Source: Thalassobius vesicularis (GTDB lineage: Bacteria; Pseudomonadota; Alphaproteobacteria; Rhodobacterales; Rhodobacteraceae). From it: a DNA stretch of 64,000 bases. The stretch covers positions 434,001 to 498,000 of the forward strand of contig NZ_SSMD01000002.1 in the NCBI RefSeq assembly GCF_004799325.1. Reading direction: 5' to 3'. Below are positions 46,020 to 56,774 of this stretch, in pieces. Made by a program: the position numbers and the translations under genes. The notes under the pieces are model-generated. The model was not told where the DNA came from, did not search any database, and saw nothing but the letters and a program-made list of their open reading frames with translations. Numbering within the stretch: the first letter of the stretch is position 1; each line of letters opens with the position of its first letter.

Positions 46020-47327
46020 TCAACCGCGCCGGTCACGCAGCTTGCTGAAATACTCGACACGTTTTTTCAGCTCGCGCTCGAACCCGCGTTCAACCGGTTG
46101 ATAGAGGTCCGGCCGCGCCACCCCGTCAGGGAAATAGTTCTGCCCCGAGAACCCGTCCTCGGCGTCATGATCATAGGCATAGCCCGTGCCATAGCCTTGA
46201 TCTTTCATCATTTTTGTCGGCGCGTTCAGGATATGTTTGGGCGGCATGGCCGAGCCTGTCTTGCGCGCCAACGCCATCGCCGCCTTGTAGCCCGCATAGG
46301 CCGCGTTCGATTTCGGTGCCAAAGCCAAGTAAACCACCGCCTGCGCCAGCGCCAATTCCCCCTCGGGACTGCCGAGGCGCTCGTATACCTCCCAGGCGTG
46401 CAGGCAAATGGATTGCGCCTGCGGGTCGGCCAGACCGATATCCTCGACCGCCATTCGTACGATCCGGCGCGCCAGATAGCGTGGGTCCTCGCCCCCTGTC
46501 AGCATCCGTGCCAGCCAGTACAGCGCCGCGTCCGGGTCCGATCCGCGCACCGATTTGTGCAGCGCCGAGATCAGGTTGTAATGCTCTTCGCCGCCCTTGT
46601 CGTACTTGGCCGCGCGGCGCATCAGACGGGTCGACAGCCCCTCGGTGTCCAGCTTGCCGTCGACCTTCCAGGCGGCGACCTGCTCGATCAGGTTCAACAG
46701 CGCGCGCCCGTCGCCATCCGCCATCTCCAGCAGCGCCTCGCGCGCTTCCCCCGTCAGGGGGAGATTGCGATCCAGCTCCTTCTCCGCCCGCTGCGCCAGC
46801 CGTTCCAGATCTTTAAGCGACAGCCGTTCCAGCACCAGAACCTGGGCACGGCTCAGGACAGCGGCGTTCAGCTCAAAGGACGGATTCTCGGTCGTGGCCC
46901 CGACCAGCAGGATCGTTCCGTCCTCCATATGCGGCAGGAAACTGTCTTGCTGCGCCTTGTTGAACCGATGAATTTCGTCGACGAATAGCAGCGTCCCCTG
47001 CCCGTTCCGCGCCCGCAGCTTCGCGCCCTCGAACACCTTTTTAAGGTCCGGCACGCCAGTGAAAATCGCGCTGATCTGGACGAAATGCAGCTCTGTTTCA
47101 GCCGCCAGCAACCGCGCGATTGTGGTTTTCCCCACCCCCGGAGGCCCCCACAGGATCAGCGACGACAACGAGCCCGAGGCCAGCATCACCCCCAACGGCG
47201 CCTCTGCCCCCAACACCTGTTCTTGTCCGATCACCTCGGCCAAGCTGCGCGGACGCAACCGATCCGCCAAGGGGCGGTGCGCAGGATGGGACGCGACGGG
47301 CGCATCAGAGTTAAACAGGTCAGCCAT
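46020..47327 (-). CDS. rarA: Replication-associated recombination protein A (RarA/MgsA)
   Basis: 435 residues. AAA+ ATPase: Walker A LILWGPPGVGKTTIARLLA, Walker B LLFVDEIHRFNKAQQDSF, sensor 1 LLVGATTENPSFELNAAVLS R. C-terminal MgsA domain with SVRGSDPDAALYWLARMLTG and APKSNAAYAGYKAAM. Acts at stalled forks. Four bases from the protease gene. Confidence 0.96.
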   Translation of the reverse strand: MADLFNSDAPVASHPAHRPLADRLRPRSLAEVIGQEQVLGAEAPLGVMLASGSLSSLILWGPPGVGKTTIARLLAAETELHFVQISAIFTGVPDLKKVFEGAKLRARNGQGTLLFVDEIHRFNKAQQDSFLPHMEDGTILLVGATTENPSFELNAAVLSRAQVLVLERLSLKDLERLAQRAEKELDRNLPLTGEAREALLEMADGDGRALLNLIEQVAAWKVDGKLDTEGLSTRLMRRAAKYDKGGEEHYNLISALHKSVRGSDPDAALYWLARMLTGGEDPRYLARRIVRMAVEDIGLADPQAQSICLHAWEVYERLGSPEGELALAQAVVYLALAPKSNAAYAGYKAAMALARKTGSAMPPKHILNAPTKMMKDQGYGTGYAYDHDAEDGFSGQNYFPDGVARPDLYQPVERGFERELKKRVEYFSKLRDRRG

Positions 47328-47330
47328 GCG

Positions 47331-48710
47331 TTACAGCCTGAACCGCATGCTGACCCGCTGCAAGCCACGTTGCACGTCCAGCGACAGGGTTTTCATCCGT
47401 GCAGTCAGGGCGCGCTCGGCCGCTTGCGTATCCGGAACCTCGTCGCCATTGACGCGCAACAGGATGTCACCGGGCTGCAGGCCGGCACGCGCGCCATAGG
47501 GGCCCGGGTTTTCGACCACCACCCCAGTCGCCGACAACGGTAAGCCGAACTGCGCCAGAACGCCGGGATTAACGTTCGACAGCGTCACATCGGGCAAAAC
47601 CGCCGCCTTCGTCAGGGTGCGCGTGTCCCGCGAAGGCGTTTCCGGGGCGACGATCATCGGCACCGAGACCTCATGGTTCTTGCCATCGCGGGCGTAAACC
47701 ACGCGCGCATCAGCCCCCATGCCCGCCACGGTCATGCGAAACACCATCTCGGCGGGCGTGTTCACCGCCTCGCCCTGCACTTCCAGCACCACGTCGCCGG
47801 TGCGCAGCCCAGCCTTGGCAAAGGGGCTGTCGGCGTGCAGGTCCGAGATCACGATCCCACCCGGACGGTCCAGCCCCAAACCGGCGGCCATATCGGCATC
47901 CACGGGCTGGCCGCTCATCCCCGCCCAGGGGCGCTGAAAGCTGTGATTGCCTGCCGCCGCCTGTGCCAGAAACTCGGCCACCAGGTTCGAGGGGATGGCA
48001 AATCCGATCCCGTTCGAGCCGCCCGAGCGCGTCAAAATTCGCGTGTTCACCCCGATCAGATGGCCGTTGATGTCGATCAGCGCACCGCCCGAGTTGCCCG
48101 GGTTGATCGCTGCATCCGTTTGCAGGAAATAGCCGCGCGCATTACCCACGGCCGCCCCCGATCGCGCAAGCCCCGATACGATGCCGCTGCTGACGGTCTG
48201 GCCCACGCCGAACGGGTTGCCGATGGCCAGAACCAGCTCGCCGACCTCGACCAGATCACTGTCGCGCAGGGCCAGATGCGGCATGTCCTGCGCGCCCTCC
48301 AGATGCAGGATCGCAAGGTCGGCCTCTTGATCGGCCAGCATGACCTTGGCGTCGAACTCCCGCCGGTCGTTCAGCACGACCCGGATCTCGGTCGCCTCGC
48401 CCACCACGTGGAAATTCGTCACCACGATGCCGTCCGCCGACAGGATCACACCCGACCCCAACGAATTCTGTACACGCTGACGCGTCGGCCCGACATCGCC
48501 AAAGAACTGCCGAAAAAACGGATCGTTCTGGAACGGGCTGGAGCGTTCGGCCACGATCCGCTTGGCATAGATGTTCACCACGGCGGGCGCGGCCTGTTTG
48601 ACCAGCGGCGCAAAGCCAAGCTGGATCTCCATCTGACTTGCCGGAACGCGGGTGTCGGCCAATGCGGGGCCAGAGATCGCCAGCAGCGCGATCATCAGAA
48701 TGCGAAACAT
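47331..48710 (-). CDS. Do-like periplasmic serine protease/chaperone (DegP/DegQ family)
   Basis: 459 residues. Signal peptide MFRILMIALLAISGPALA. Trypsin domain with His in VVTNFHVVGEA, Asp in EADLAILHLEGA, Ser in DAAINPGNSGGALIDINGH. Two PDZ domains follow (VISDLHADSPFAKAGLRTGD; NPGPYGARAGLQPGDILLRV). Start 48710 follows GGAGGATGGC. Confidence 0.95.
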   Translation of the reverse strand: MFRILMIALLAISGPALADTRVPASQMEIQLGFAPLVKQAAPAVVNIYAKRIVAERSSPFQNDPFFRQFFGDVGPTRQRVQNSLGSGVILSADGIVVTNFHVVGEATEIRVVLNDRREFDAKVMLADQEADLAILHLEGAQDMPHLALRDSDLVEVGELVLAIGNPFGVGQTVSSGIVSGLARSGAAVGNARGYFLQTDAAINPGNSGGALIDINGHLIGVNTRILTRSGGSNGIGFAIPSNLVAEFLAQAAAGNHSFQRPWAGMSGQPVDADMAAGLGLDRPGGIVISDLHADSPFAKAGLRTGDVVLEVQGEAVNTPAEMVFRMTVAGMGADARVVYARDGKNHEVSVPMIVAPETPSRDTRTLTKAAVLPDVTLSNVNPGVLAQFGLPLSATGVVVENPGPYGARAGLQPGDILLRVNGDEVPDTQAAERALTARMKTLSLDVQRGLQRVSMRFRL

Positions 48711-48770
48711 GCCATCCTCCGTCTGCTTGGTCCAGATATGCGAAGGCAGGCGCACGAATGCAAGCCGACA

Positions 48771-48803
48771 AAGAAAAACCCCCGCCTGAGGCTCAGGCGG
48801 GGG
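48771..48803 (-). terminator. Terminator after rplQ
   Basis: Perfect 11-bp stem CCCCCGCCTGA/TCAGGCGGGGG with loop GGC, followed on the minus strand by TTTTTCTT. It ends the alpha operon 28 bases after rplQ. Confidence 0.93.
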
Positions 48804-48830
48804 CGGATTTCGGCGCGAGGGCCGGAAATC

Positions 48831-49256
48831 TTATTCTTCTTCGGCAACTGCTTCTTCAGCTGCGACGCGTGCCTTGTCGGCTGCGCCTTTGGCCGAAACG
48901 TCGCGGTCCACGAACTCGATGATCGCCATCGGAGCCATGTCGCCGTAACGGAAGCCAGCTTTCAGGATGCGGACGTAACCGCCCTGACGCTCGGCGTAGC
49001 GCGGGCCCAGCACTTCGAACAGCTTGGCGACGTAGGCGTCCTGCTTCAGCTGAGCAGCGGCCTGACGGCGTGCGTGCAGATCGCCGCGCTTGCCCAGGGT
49101 GATCAGCTTTTCGATGATCGGACGCAGTTCCTTGGCCTTGGGCAGGGTGGTCTTGATCTGCTCGTGCTCGATCAGCGAGCCGGCCATGTTTGCGAACAGC
49201 GCCTTGCGGTGTTCATGAGTACGGTTCAGGCGGCGGTAGCCACGTGCGTGACGCAT
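48831..49256 (-). CDS. rplQ: 50S ribosomal protein L17
   Basis: 141 residues: [20 protein letters not shown] and [20 protein letters not shown] are the L17 signature; an acidic alpha-type C-terminal tail ([10 protein letters not shown]) is present. Last gene of the alpha operon, 133 bases after rpoA. Confidence 0.98.
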   Translation of the reverse strand: MRHARGYRRLNRTHEHRKALFANMAGSLIEHEQIKTTLPKAKELRPIIEKLITLGKRGDLHARRQAAAQLKQDAYVAKLFEVLGPRYAERQGGYVRILKAGFRYGDMAPMAIIEFVDRDVSAKGAADKARVAAEEAVAEEE

Positions 49257-49389
49257 TTTGTATCTCCTTTAGCGTTTTGCTTTGTCCGGCCAGCGATGCG
49301 TGTCACCGGCTCTCCTTGGGGCATTGGCCCTGTTGTTCCCCGGCAGGCCCGGGCATTGGCAGGGTGGGCTAGGCACCCACCCCGTAATC

Positions 49390-50406
49390 TTAGAAGGCGT
49401 CTTCGAACTTCTTCGCCAGTTCTTCGATGTTGTCTGGCGGCCAGTCCTCGACGTCCATGCCCAGGTGCAGACCCATGCCCGAGAGCACTTCTTTGATCTC
49501 GTTCAGCGACTTGCGGCCGAAGTTCGGGGTGCGCAGCATCTCGGCTTCGGTTTTCTGGATCAGGTCGCCGATATAGACGATGTTGTCGTTCTTCAAGCAG
49601 TTTGCCGAACGGACGGACAGCTCCAGCTCGTCCACTTTCTTCAGCAGCAGCGGGTTGAACTCCAGACCGTCATCCTCGTCCTGGCGGCCGGCGGCTTCGG
49701 GTTCGTCGAAGTTCACGAAGATCGACAGCTGGTCCTGCAGGATGCGCGCGGCGTAGGCCACGGCGTCATCCGGGCTGATCGAGCCATCGGTTTCGATTTT
49801 CAGCGTCAGCTTGTCGTAGTCCAGAACCTGGCCTTCGCGGGTCGGCTGCACGTCATACGACACCTTCTTGACCGGCGAGTAGATCGCGTCGATCGGGATC
49901 AGGCCGATGGGTGCGTCTTCCGGCTTGTTGCGGTCCGCGGGGACGTAGCCTTTGCCGGTGTTGACGGTCAGTTCCATGTACAGGTCGGCGCCATCGTCCA
50001 GATGGCAGATCACGTGATCCTTGTTCAGGATCTCGATGCCAGCGCTGTCGCTGATGTCACCCGCGGTGACGGCACCCGGGCCCTTGGCCGAGATCGACAG
50101 GCGCTTGGGCCCTTCGACGTCCATGCGCAGGGCAACCTGTTTCAGGTTCAGGATGATGTCGGTGACGTCTTCACGCACACCGGCGACCGACGAAAACTCG
50201 TGCAGCACGTTGTCGATCTGCACGCTGGTGATGGCCGCGCCTTGCAGCGAGCTCATCAGCACGCGGCGCAGTGCGTTGCCCAGAGTCAGACCAAAGCCAC
50301 GCTCCAGCGGTTCGGCAACGACGGTTGCCTGGCGCTGCGGGTCGTTACCCGACTTCACGTCCAGCTGGGTCGGCTTGATCAGTTCTGCCCAATTCTTGTG
50401 GATCAT
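49390..50406 (-). CDS. rpoA: RNA polymerase alpha subunit
   Basis: 338 residues. N-terminal assembly domain with [33 protein letters not shown] and the C-terminal DNA/activator domain [40 protein letters not shown]. Start 50406 (MIHKNWAEL) follows GGAGGGACGC; upstream in-frame codons are not used. Confidence 0.98.
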   Translation of the reverse strand: MIHKNWAELIKPTQLDVKSGNDPQRQATVVAEPLERGFGLTLGNALRRVLMSSLQGAAITSVQIDNVLHEFSSVAGVREDVTDIILNLKQVALRMDVEGPKRLSISAKGPGAVTAGDISDSAGIEILNKDHVICHLDDGADLYMELTVNTGKGYVPADRNKPEDAPIGLIPIDAIYSPVKKVSYDVQPTREGQVLDYDKLTLKIETDGSISPDDAVAYAARILQDQLSIFVNFDEPEAAGRQDEDDGLEFNPLLLKKVDELELSVRSANCLKNDNIVYIGDLIQKTEAEMLRTPNFGRKSLNEIKEVLSGMGLHLGMDVEDWPPDNIEELAKKFEDAF

Positions 50407-50517
50407 GCGTCCCTCCATTCCTGTCTTGTCCCCATGTCCGAAGGCCAAGACGCCCGAGGTTTCAAAATGACGGAATGGGGCCGTGCGCAGGCACAGCCCC
50501 AAACGTTGATTTTCCGA

Positions 50518-50913
50518 TTACACCCGGCGGCGTTTCGGCGGGCGGCAGCCGTTGTGTGCGATCGGGGTCACATCACGGATCGAGGTGATGTTGAAACCGA
50601 TTGCGGCCAGTGCGCGCAGTGCCGATTCACGGCCCGAGCCGGGGCCCTGAACTTCGACTTCCAGGGTTTTCACGCCATGTTCCTGAGCCTTGCGGCCAGC
50701 GTCTTCGGCGGCCATCTGGGCGGCGTAGGGGGTCGACTTACGCGAGCCCTTGAAGCCCATGGTGCCAGCCGACGACCACGAAATGGCGTTGCCCTGCACG
50801 TCCGAGATCAGGATCTTGGTGTTGTTGAACGACGAGTTCACATGAGCAACGCCAGCGGCGATGTTCTTGGAAACCTTTTTCTTGCCGCCAGCGCGGCGAG
50901 TATCGCGTGCCAT
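50518..50913 (-). CDS. rpsK: 30S ribosomal protein S11
   Basis: 131 residues. [40 protein letters not shown] and [16 protein letters not shown] (C terminus) are diagnostic. Lies between rpsM and rpoA. Confidence 0.98.
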   Translation of the reverse strand: MARDTRRAGGKKKVSKNIAAGVAHVNSSFNNTKILISDVQGNAISWSSAGTMGFKGSRKSTPYAAQMAAEDAGRKAQEHGVKTLEVEVQGPGSGRESALRALAAIGFNITSIRDVTPIAHNGCRPPKRRRV

Positions 50914-50928
50914 TGGTAATACCCTCCC

Positions 50929-51297
50929 TTACTTCTTCTTGCCGGCGATCGGCTTGGCCGGGCCCTTACGGGTGCGGGCGTTGGTGTGGGTCCGCTGACC
51001 GCGCACCGGGAGGTTGCGACGATGGCGCAGACCGCGGTAGCAGCCCAGATCCATCAGACGCTTGATGTTCATCTGCACTTCGCGACGCAGGTCACCTTCG
51101 ACGGTGTAGTTTGCGTCGATGTGCTCGCGGATGGCCAGAACTTCGGCGTCCGACAGTTCGTTTACACGACGGGTCGCTTCGATGTTCACAGCTTCGCAGA
51201 TAGCTTTGGCCGATGCGGGGCCAATGCCGGTGATATAGGTGAGGGCGATCGGTACCCGTTTGGAAGTCGGGATGTTTACGCCGGCGATACGTGCCAC
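50929..51297 (-). CDS. rpsM: 30S ribosomal protein S13
   Basis: 122 residues. [20 protein letters not shown] and [26 protein letters not shown] are diagnostic. First gene of the alpha operon; its 209-base leader follows the adk terminator. Confidence 0.98.
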   Translation of the reverse strand: MARIAGVNIPTSKRVPIALTYITGIGPASAKAICEAVNIEATRRVNELSDAEVLAIREHIDANYTVEGDLRREVQMNIKRLMDLGCYRGLRHRRNLPVRGQRTHTNARTRKGPAKPIAGKKK

Positions 51298-51461
51298 GTG
51301 TCACTTTCCTTTTCGTTGCGGTTCCGTAGCTCCAGAACCTTTTTTCACAACGTAAGCCCGACGATTTTTTCCGCCGGGCCGCAGCTGATCCAGGTGATAA
51401 GATTACCGACGCAATAGCGCGCCGAGAATCACGTTCTCATGCGAGATAGGGCTGGGTATTT

Positions 51462-51487
51462 AGAAAAAGAGGGGGCGTCAAGCCCCC
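51462..51487 (-). terminator. Terminator after adk
   Basis: GGGGGC/GCCCCC stem (51471-51476 and 51482-51487), loop of five bases, then TCTTTTTCT on the minus strand, 20 bases after the adk stop. The loop itself reads TTGAC. Confidence 0.85.
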
Positions 51488-51506
51488 TTCCCCAACCTTG
51501 ACCAGA

Positions 51507-52082
51507 TTAGTCCAGAATTGCCGCGATGGCGGTCTGAACCTCGTCGATGGCGCCCAGGCCATCGACCGACGACAGGTTGCCCTTGGCGTGGTAATAGCCA
51601 ATCAGCGGCGCCGTCTTCTTGTAGTATTCCATCAGACGGAAACGCAGGCTTTCCTCGTTATCGTCTGCCCGGACGGGCTTGCCGGCAGCGCGGGCCTCTT
51701 CGGCGCGGCCAACGATGCGGCCAACCAGAACCTCGTCATCCACCTGCAGCTCGATCACGGCGTCCAGCGTCTCGCCCTGTTCTTGCAGCAGCGCGGCCAG
51801 GGCGTCTGCCTGGGCCAGGGTGCGCGGGAAACCGTCGAAGATGAATCCACCCTTCTTTTCGCCCTGCAGCTTTTCACGGATCAGGCCGATCACGATCTCG
51901 TCGGTCACCAGACCGCCGCTATCCATGACCTTTGCAACAACCTGACCCATTTCCGAGCCGCTGGCCTTGGCTTCGCGCAGCATGTCGCCCGTCGAGAGCT
52001 GGATCATGTCACGAGTTTCAACCAGATGGCCGGCCTGAGTTCCTTTGCCCGCCCCCGGCGGTCCAAGCAGAATGATGTTCAT
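51507..52082 (-). CDS. adk: Adenylate kinase
   Basis: 191 residues, short form without the LID insert seen in E. coli. P-loop [43 protein letters not shown] and the short lid region [17 protein letters not shown]. Overlaps the secY stop by ATGA. Confidence 0.97.
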   Translation of the reverse strand: MNIILLGPPGAGKGTQAGHLVETRDMIQLSTGDMLREAKASGSEMGQVVAKVMDSGGLVTDEIVIGLIREKLQGEKKGGFIFDGFPRTLAQADALAALLQEQGETLDAVIELQVDDEVLVGRIVGRAEEARAAGKPVRADDNEESLRFRLMEYYKKTAPLIGYYHAKGNLSSVDGLGAIDEVQTAIAAILD

Positions 52083-53440
52083 CGACGTGCGGGTCCCTTG
52101 CGTACGCGTTTCTTGCCTTTGCCGCGAAGCTGCGACTTCTCGATCAGCCCTTCGTACTGATGGGCCAGAAGGTGGCTTTGCACCTGCTGGATCGTATCCA
52201 TGGTCACGGAAACGACGATCAGAACCGAGGTCCCGCCAAAATAGAAGGGGATCGCCAGTTGGCTACGCAGAATCTCGGGCAAGAGACAAACTGCCGCAAG
52301 GTAAGCAGAACCCAGCACCAGAACGCGGCTGGCGACGTACTCGAAATACTCGGCGGTTTTCTTGCCGGGGCGAATGCCGGGCACGAAACCGTTCTGGTTC
52401 TTCAGGTTGTCCGCAACTTCGTCCGGCTTGAACGAAACGTTGAAGGTGTAGAAGTAGGCGAAGAACACGATCATGCCGATGAAGAACGCCAGGTACAGCG
52501 GCTGGCCGGGTCCGAAATAGGCCAGGATGGTCGACATGACCGGCCCGGTCTGCGAGCCCGAGAACGTGCTGATCGTGGTCGGCAGCAGCAGCAGCGAGCT
52601 GGCGAAGATCGCCGGGATCACGCCCGCCGGGTTGACCTTGATCGGCAGGTGAGACGACCCGCCATCATAGACCTTCATCCCCACCTGACGGCGCGGATAC
52701 TGGATGTGCACCTTGCGCAGGGCGCGTTCCATGAACACCACAAAGGCGATCACGACGGCGACCATCACGAAGACGCCCACGATCACGGCAGGGCTGACGG
52801 CGCCCGAACGGCCTTGGCTCAGGAACTGGGCCAGTGCTGCGGGAACCTCGGCGATGATGCCGACGAAAATGATCAGAGAGATACCGTTGCCGATGCCGCG
52901 GCTGGTGATCTGGTCGCCCAGCCACATCATGAACATGGTCCCGCCAACCAGCGTCACAACGCAGGACAGACGGAAGAACATGCCCGGATCGGTCACCAGC
53001 TCGCCTGCCTCCAGCGACGCGGCCAGGCCATAGGCCTGCAGGGTCGCCAGCGCCACGGTGGCATAGCGGGTGTACTGGTTGATCTTCTTGCGGCCTGCGT
53101 CGCCCTCTTTCTTCAGCTGTTCCAGCGCGGGAACCATCGAGGTCAGCAGCTGCACGATGATCGAGGCCGAGATATACGGCATGATCCCGAGCGCGAAGAT
53201 CCCCATGCGGCCCAGTGCGCCGCCGGTGAACATCGACAGGATGCCGCCCAGACCGGCTGCTGCGCCTTCCATGAAGTCGCGAAGCGCCGCGCCGTCGATG
53301 CCCGGCACCGGGATGAACGTCCCGATACGGCAAACGATCAGAAGCCCGAGGGTGAAGAAGATTCGGCTGCGAAGGTCCGAGGCCTTGGCCAGCTGTGCCC
53401 AGCTGGTGTTCGCTGCCATTTGTTCGACTGCAGATACCAT
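52079..53440 (-). CDS. secY: Protein translocase subunit SecY
   Basis: 453 residues, ten membrane helices. Signature segments: [58 protein letters not shown] and the C-terminal [15 protein letters not shown]. The start [16 protein letters not shown] matches alphaproteobacterial forms. Confidence 0.98.
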   Translation of the reverse strand: MVSAVEQMAANTSWAQLAKASDLRSRIFFTLGLLIVCRIGTFIPVPGIDGAALRDFMEGAAAGLGGILSMFTGGALGRMGIFALGIMPYISASIIVQLLTSMVPALEQLKKEGDAGRKKINQYTRYATVALATLQAYGLAASLEAGELVTDPGMFFRLSCVVTLVGGTMFMMWLGDQITSRGIGNGISLIIFVGIIAEVPAALAQFLSQGRSGAVSPAVIVGVFVMVAVVIAFVVFMERALRKVHIQYPRRQVGMKVYDGGSSHLPIKVNPAGVIPAIFASSLLLLPTTISTFSGSQTGPVMSTILAYFGPGQPLYLAFFIGMIVFFAYFYTFNVSFKPDEVADNLKNQNGFVPGIRPGKKTAEYFEYVASRVLVLGSAYLAAVCLLPEILRSQLAIPFYFGGTSVLIVVSVTMDTIQQVQSHLLAHQYEGLIEKSQLRGKGKKRVRKGPARR

Positions 53441-53548
53441 AAAGCGGTCTCTCTTAGTAGCAACGCCGCCGGAGCGTTTTCCAGCTCTGGCGGCGTTCTA
53501 GGGAAAACTGGGTTGTATCTAAGCGGCCTTGGCGCCGCCCACAACCTG

Positions 53549-54016
53549 TTATTCAGCCGCGGCAGCGACCTTCAGCGAACCACCAGCTTTTTCCACTGCT
53601 TCGATGGCCGATTTCGAGGCGCCGGTGACGTCCAGATTGACGGCTGCGGTGATCTCGCCCTTGGCCAGAACGCGGATGCCGTCCAGCTTGCGGCGCACCA
53701 GACCCGAAGCGACCAGTGCGTCTTCGGTGATGACAGCCGAGGCGTCCAGCTTGCCGGCTTCGATGAACTTGGCGATCAGGCCCAGGTTCACTACGGCGAA
53801 CTGCTTCTGGTTGGGCTTGCTGAAGCCACGTTTGGGCAGACGCTGGTACAGCGGCATCTGGCCGCCCTCGTAGCCATTGATGGCCACGCCCGAGCGCGAT
53901 TTCTGACCCTTGATACCACGGCCAGCGGTTTTACCCTTGCCCGAGCCGGGGCCGCGTGCAACGCGCTTTTTCTTCGGTGCGGCGCCAGCGTTGTCGCGCA
54001 GTTCATGCAATTTCAT
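53549..54016 (-). CDS. rplO: 50S ribosomal protein L15
   Basis: 155 residues from ATG 54016 ([20 protein letters not shown]). [20 protein letters not shown] and [16 protein letters not shown] are diagnostic. A longer frame upstream runs into the promoter region. Confidence 0.98.
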   Translation of the reverse strand: MKLHELRDNAGAAPKKKRVARGPGSGKGKTAGRGIKGQKSRSGVAINGYEGGQMPLYQRLPKRGFSKPNQKQFAVVNLGLIAKFIEAGKLDASAVITEDALVASGLVRRKLDGIRVLAKGEITAAVNLDVTGASKSAIEAVEKAGGSLKVAAAAE

Positions 54017-54112
54017 GTCGCTTCTCCTTTGCCGGAACTGCCCTCCAGCGACGGAGCGGGCAAACACGGCGTTTCTTGATTGATTCTTATGCGGCCACAA
54101 GGCCACCGGGGG

Positions 54113-54141
54113 CGTATAGACGCAGCCTGCCCGCAAAGCAA
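54113..54141 (-). promoter_or_regulatory. Promoter of rplO-secY-adk
   Basis: On the minus strand TTGCTT (54141-54136), 17-base spacer, TATACG (54118-54113), 97 bases before rplO. It lies just after a hairpin that closes the rpmD unit. Confidence 0.75.
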
Positions 54142-54163
54142 GACCCCTGCCCCGCAAACATCA

Positions 54164-54190
54164 AAACGCCCCGCACTAAGCGAGGCGTTT
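54164..54190 (-). terminator. Hairpin between rpmD and rplO
   Basis: 11-bp stem with one mismatch, AAACGCCCCGC/GCGAGGCGTTT, loop ACTAA. On the minus strand it follows the double hairpin after rpmD and precedes the rplO promoter; the T run is short, so termination is probable, not certain. Confidence 0.6.
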
Positions 54191-54202
54191 CAAAAGGCGG
54201 AC

Positions 54203-54250
54203 CCGGAATTTTCAGAAAATTCCGGATCGCTTTCTTTGCAAGAAAGCGAT
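54203..54250. repeat. Bipartite double hairpin (copy 3)
   Basis: CCGGAATTTT/AAAATTCCGG (54203-54225) and ATCGCTTTCTT/AAGAAAGCGAT (54226-54250), the second reaching the first base of the rpmD stop codon. Read on the minus strand the order matches copies 1 and 2: CTTTC-type stem first, CCGG-type stem second. Confidence 0.8.
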
Positions 54251-54438
54251 TACTCGCGCTCTTCGATGATTTCGACCAGGTGCGGGATCTTCGCAACCAT
54301 ACCGCGGACCGAGGGGGTGTCCTCCAGTTCACGGGTCTTGTGCATCTTGTTCAGGCCCAGACCGATCAGGGTCTGACGCTGCACATCGGGGCGACGGATC
54401 GGCGAGCCGATCTGCTTGACAACGATGGTTTTAGCCAT
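54250..54438 (-). CDS. rpmD: 50S ribosomal protein L30
   Basis: 62 residues: [40 protein letters not shown] is the L30 signature. Twelve bases from rpsE. Confidence 0.98.
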   Translation of the reverse strand: MAKTIVVKQIGSPIRRPDVQRQTLIGLGLNKMHKTRELEDTPSVRGMVAKIPHLVEIIEERE

Positions 54439-54450
54439 GGGACGCTCTCC

Positions 54451-55011
54451 TTACGCTTCTGCGGAAGCTGCTTCATCCTTGCGCAGGATGTCAGCAACTT
54501 TCTTGCCACGACGCGCGGCGACCGAACGGGGGCTGGCTTCTTTTTTCAGCCCGTCGATGGTGGCGCGGATCATGTTGTAGGGGTTCTGCGAACCCAGCGA
54601 CTTCGACACGACGTCCTTGATGCCCAGCATCTCGAACACGGCGCGCATCGGACCACCGGCGATGATCCCGGTACCTTCCGGAGCGGTACGCATGACAACC
54701 TTACCGGCGCCATGACGGCCTTCCATGTCGTGGTGCAGGGTACGGCCGTCCTTCAGAGGGACGCGGACCATGCTGCGCTTGGCTTGCTCGGTGGCTTTGC
54801 GGATGGCCTCGGGGACCTCTTTCGCTTTGCCTTTGCCGAAACCAACGCGGCCTTTTTGATCGCCGACGACAACCAGAGCAGCGAAGCCAAAGCGCTTACC
54901 ACCTTTAACGGTTTTCGACACACGGTTAATCGCGACCAGACGGTCTGCGAATTCCGGGGCAGCTTCCTCGCGGTCGTTGCGGCGGTCCCGGCGGTTTTCA
55001 CGTTCTGCCAT
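54451..55011 (-). CDS. rpsE: 30S ribosomal protein S5
   Basis: 186 residues. [38 protein letters not shown] and [19 protein letters not shown] are diagnostic of S5. Confidence 0.98.
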   Translation of the reverse strand: MAERENRRDRRNDREEAAPEFADRLVAINRVSKTVKGGKRFGFAALVVVGDQKGRVGFGKGKAKEVPEAIRKATEQAKRSMVRVPLKDGRTLHHDMEGRHGAGKVVMRTAPEGTGIIAGGPMRAVFEMLGIKDVVSKSLGSQNPYNMIRATIDGLKKEASPRSVAARRGKKVADILRKDEAASAEA

Positions 55012-55128
55012 ATGGACAGTCCTTTTGATGGTGGCGCGGCTGCGCCGTCAAACTCAATCCTGGTGTCCCGCACGACAGGCGCGCGGGACCCGGATCATCG
55101 GAGGGGCGACAAGCGCCCCCCGCAGGTC

Positions 55129-55488
55129 TTAGAACTTCAGGCCACCTTCACGCGCAGCGTCGGCCAGAGCCTTCACCTTGCCGTGGAACAGGAAGCCGCC
55201 ACGGTCGAAGTAGCACTCTTCGACACCGGCTGCCTTGGCGCGCTCGGCAATCGCCGCGCCCACTTTGGCTGCTGCTTCCACGTTGTTCTTGCCGACCACG
55301 CCCAGATCCTTTTCCAAGGACGAGGCTGCCGCCAGGGTGATGCCCTTGACGTCGTCGATCAGCTGAACGCTGATGTTCTTGTTCGAGCGGTGAACCGACA
55401 GGCGAAGCTTGCCGACGTTCACTTTCCGCTGCTTGTTCCGAACGCGCAGACGGCGCTTCAGGAACAGGGTCCGTTTGCTGTTTGCCAT
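55129..55488 (-). CDS. rplR: 50S ribosomal protein L18
   Basis: 119 residues. [34 protein letters not shown] and [20 protein letters not shown] are diagnostic (5S rRNA-binding protein). Confidence 0.98.
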   Translation of the reverse strand: MANSKRTLFLKRRLRVRNKQRKVNVGKLRLSVHRSNKNISVQLIDDVKGITLAAASSLEKDLGVVGKNNVEAAAKVGAAIAERAKAAGVEECYFDRGGFLFHGKVKALADAAREGGLKF

Positions 55489-55499
55489 TTTGCTCGTCC

Positions 55500-56033
55500 T
55501 TACTTCTTCTTACCTTCCTTACGGAAGATGTACTCGCCCTTGTACTTGATGCCTTTACCCTTGTAGGGCTCGGGCGCGCGCCATTCGCGGATGTTTGCCG
55601 CGACCTGGCCCACAAGCTGGGGGTCATTGCCTTCGATGACGATCTCGGTCTGCTTCGGGCAGGTCACGGTCACGCCGGCCGGCACTTCGAAGTTGACGTC
55701 ATGCGAGTAGCCCAGGCTCAGCTTCAGGGTGTTGCCCTGGATCTGTGCGCGGTAACCCACACCGGTGATCTCCAGCTCTTTTTTGAAGCCTTCGGTCACA
55801 CCTTTGACCATGTTCGCCACCATCGTACGCGACATGCCCCACTGCTGACGGGCGCGCTTGGACTTGCCGCGCGGCGTCACGGTGACAACATTGCCGTCAA
55901 CGGTGATGGAAACATCATCGGTTGCGGTGAAGGTCTGGGTCGCTTTCGGACCCTTCACTTCGATGGTCTGGCCGGACAGCGAAGCGGTAACACCGCTGGG
56001 CAGCTGAACCGGTTTCTTACCAATACGAGACAT
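55500..56033 (-). CDS. rplF: 50S ribosomal protein L6
   Basis: 177 residues. [15 protein letters not shown] at the N terminus and [39 protein letters not shown] at the C terminus are diagnostic. Confidence 0.98.
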   Translation of the reverse strand: MSRIGKKPVQLPSGVTASLSGQTIEVKGPKATQTFTATDDVSITVDGNVVTVTPRGKSKRARQQWGMSRTMVANMVKGVTEGFKKELEITGVGYRAQIQGNTLKLSLGYSHDVNFEVPAGVTVTCPKQTEIVIEGNDPQLVGQVAANIREWRAPEPYKGKGIKYKGEYIFRKEGKKK

Positions 56034-56045
56034 TGCAGACCCTCC

Positions 56046-56438
56046 TTAGAAGACGGTGCAGAGAACTTCGCCGCCAACATTGTTGGAGCGAGCGCTTGCG
56101 TCCGACATCACACCTTTCGGAGTGCTGACAATCGACACGCCCAGGCCCTGACGGACGACGGGGATGTCATTGACGCCCATGTACACGCGACGACCGGGCT
56201 TCGAGACCCGCTTCAGTTCGCGAATGACAGGGGTGCCTTCGTAGTATTTCAGGCCGATTTCCAGGGTCGGGTGACCGTTGGTGTCGGTGCCTTTTTCGTA
56301 GCCGCGGATGTAGCCTTCGTCAGCCAGCACATCCAGGACCCATGCGCGCAGTTTCGACGCGGGGGTCGAAACGGTCGATTTGCCGCGCAGCTGGGCGTTG
56401 CGGATACGGGTGAGCATATCGCCGATAGGATCGTTCAT
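56046..56438 (-). CDS. rpsH: 30S ribosomal protein S8
   Basis: 130 residues. [40 protein letters not shown] and [20 protein letters not shown] are diagnostic. Confidence 0.98.
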   Translation of the reverse strand: MNDPIGDMLTRIRNAQLRGKSTVSTPASKLRAWVLDVLADEGYIRGYEKGTDTNGHPTLEIGLKYYEGTPVIRELKRVSKPGRRVYMGVNDIPVVRQGLGVSIVSTPKGVMSDASARSNNVGGEVLCTVF

Positions 56439-56451
56439 ATCACTCTCTCCC

Positions 56452-56757
56452 TTACCAGCTGGATTTCACCAGACCGGGGATCTGGCCAAACGAGCCCAGT
56501 TCCCGCAGCATGATACGGCTGACCTTGAGCTTACGGTAGTAAGCGTGGGGACGACCGGTCAGCTGACAACGGTTGTGCAGACGGGTTGCCGAGCTGTTGC
56601 GCGGCAGGTTCGCAAGCTTCAGAGAAGCGCGGAAACGCTCTTCCATGGGCTTGTCTTGATCGTAGATGACCTCTTTGAGAGCAGCACGCTTTGCGGCGTA
56701 CTGAGCCACCAGCTTTTCGCGCTTCTTCTCGCGTTCGATCATGGATTTCTTAGCCAT
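56452..56757 (-). CDS. rpsN: 30S ribosomal protein S14
   Basis: 101 residues, the long form lacking the zinc CxxC pairs. [34 protein letters not shown] and the C-terminal [11 protein letters not shown] are diagnostic. Confidence 0.98.
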   Translation of the reverse strand: MAKKSMIEREKKREKLVAQYAAKRAALKEVIYDQDKPMEERFRASLKLANLPRNSSATRLHNRCQLTGRPHAYYRKLKVSRIMLRELGSFGQIPGLVKSSW

Positions 56758-56774
56758 AATTCTCTCTCCCGCGC

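Noticed and set aside
52160-54079. 639-codon plus-strand frame over secY and rplO
   Set aside because: Histidine/aspartate/arginine-rich shadow of membrane-protein codons on the other strand.
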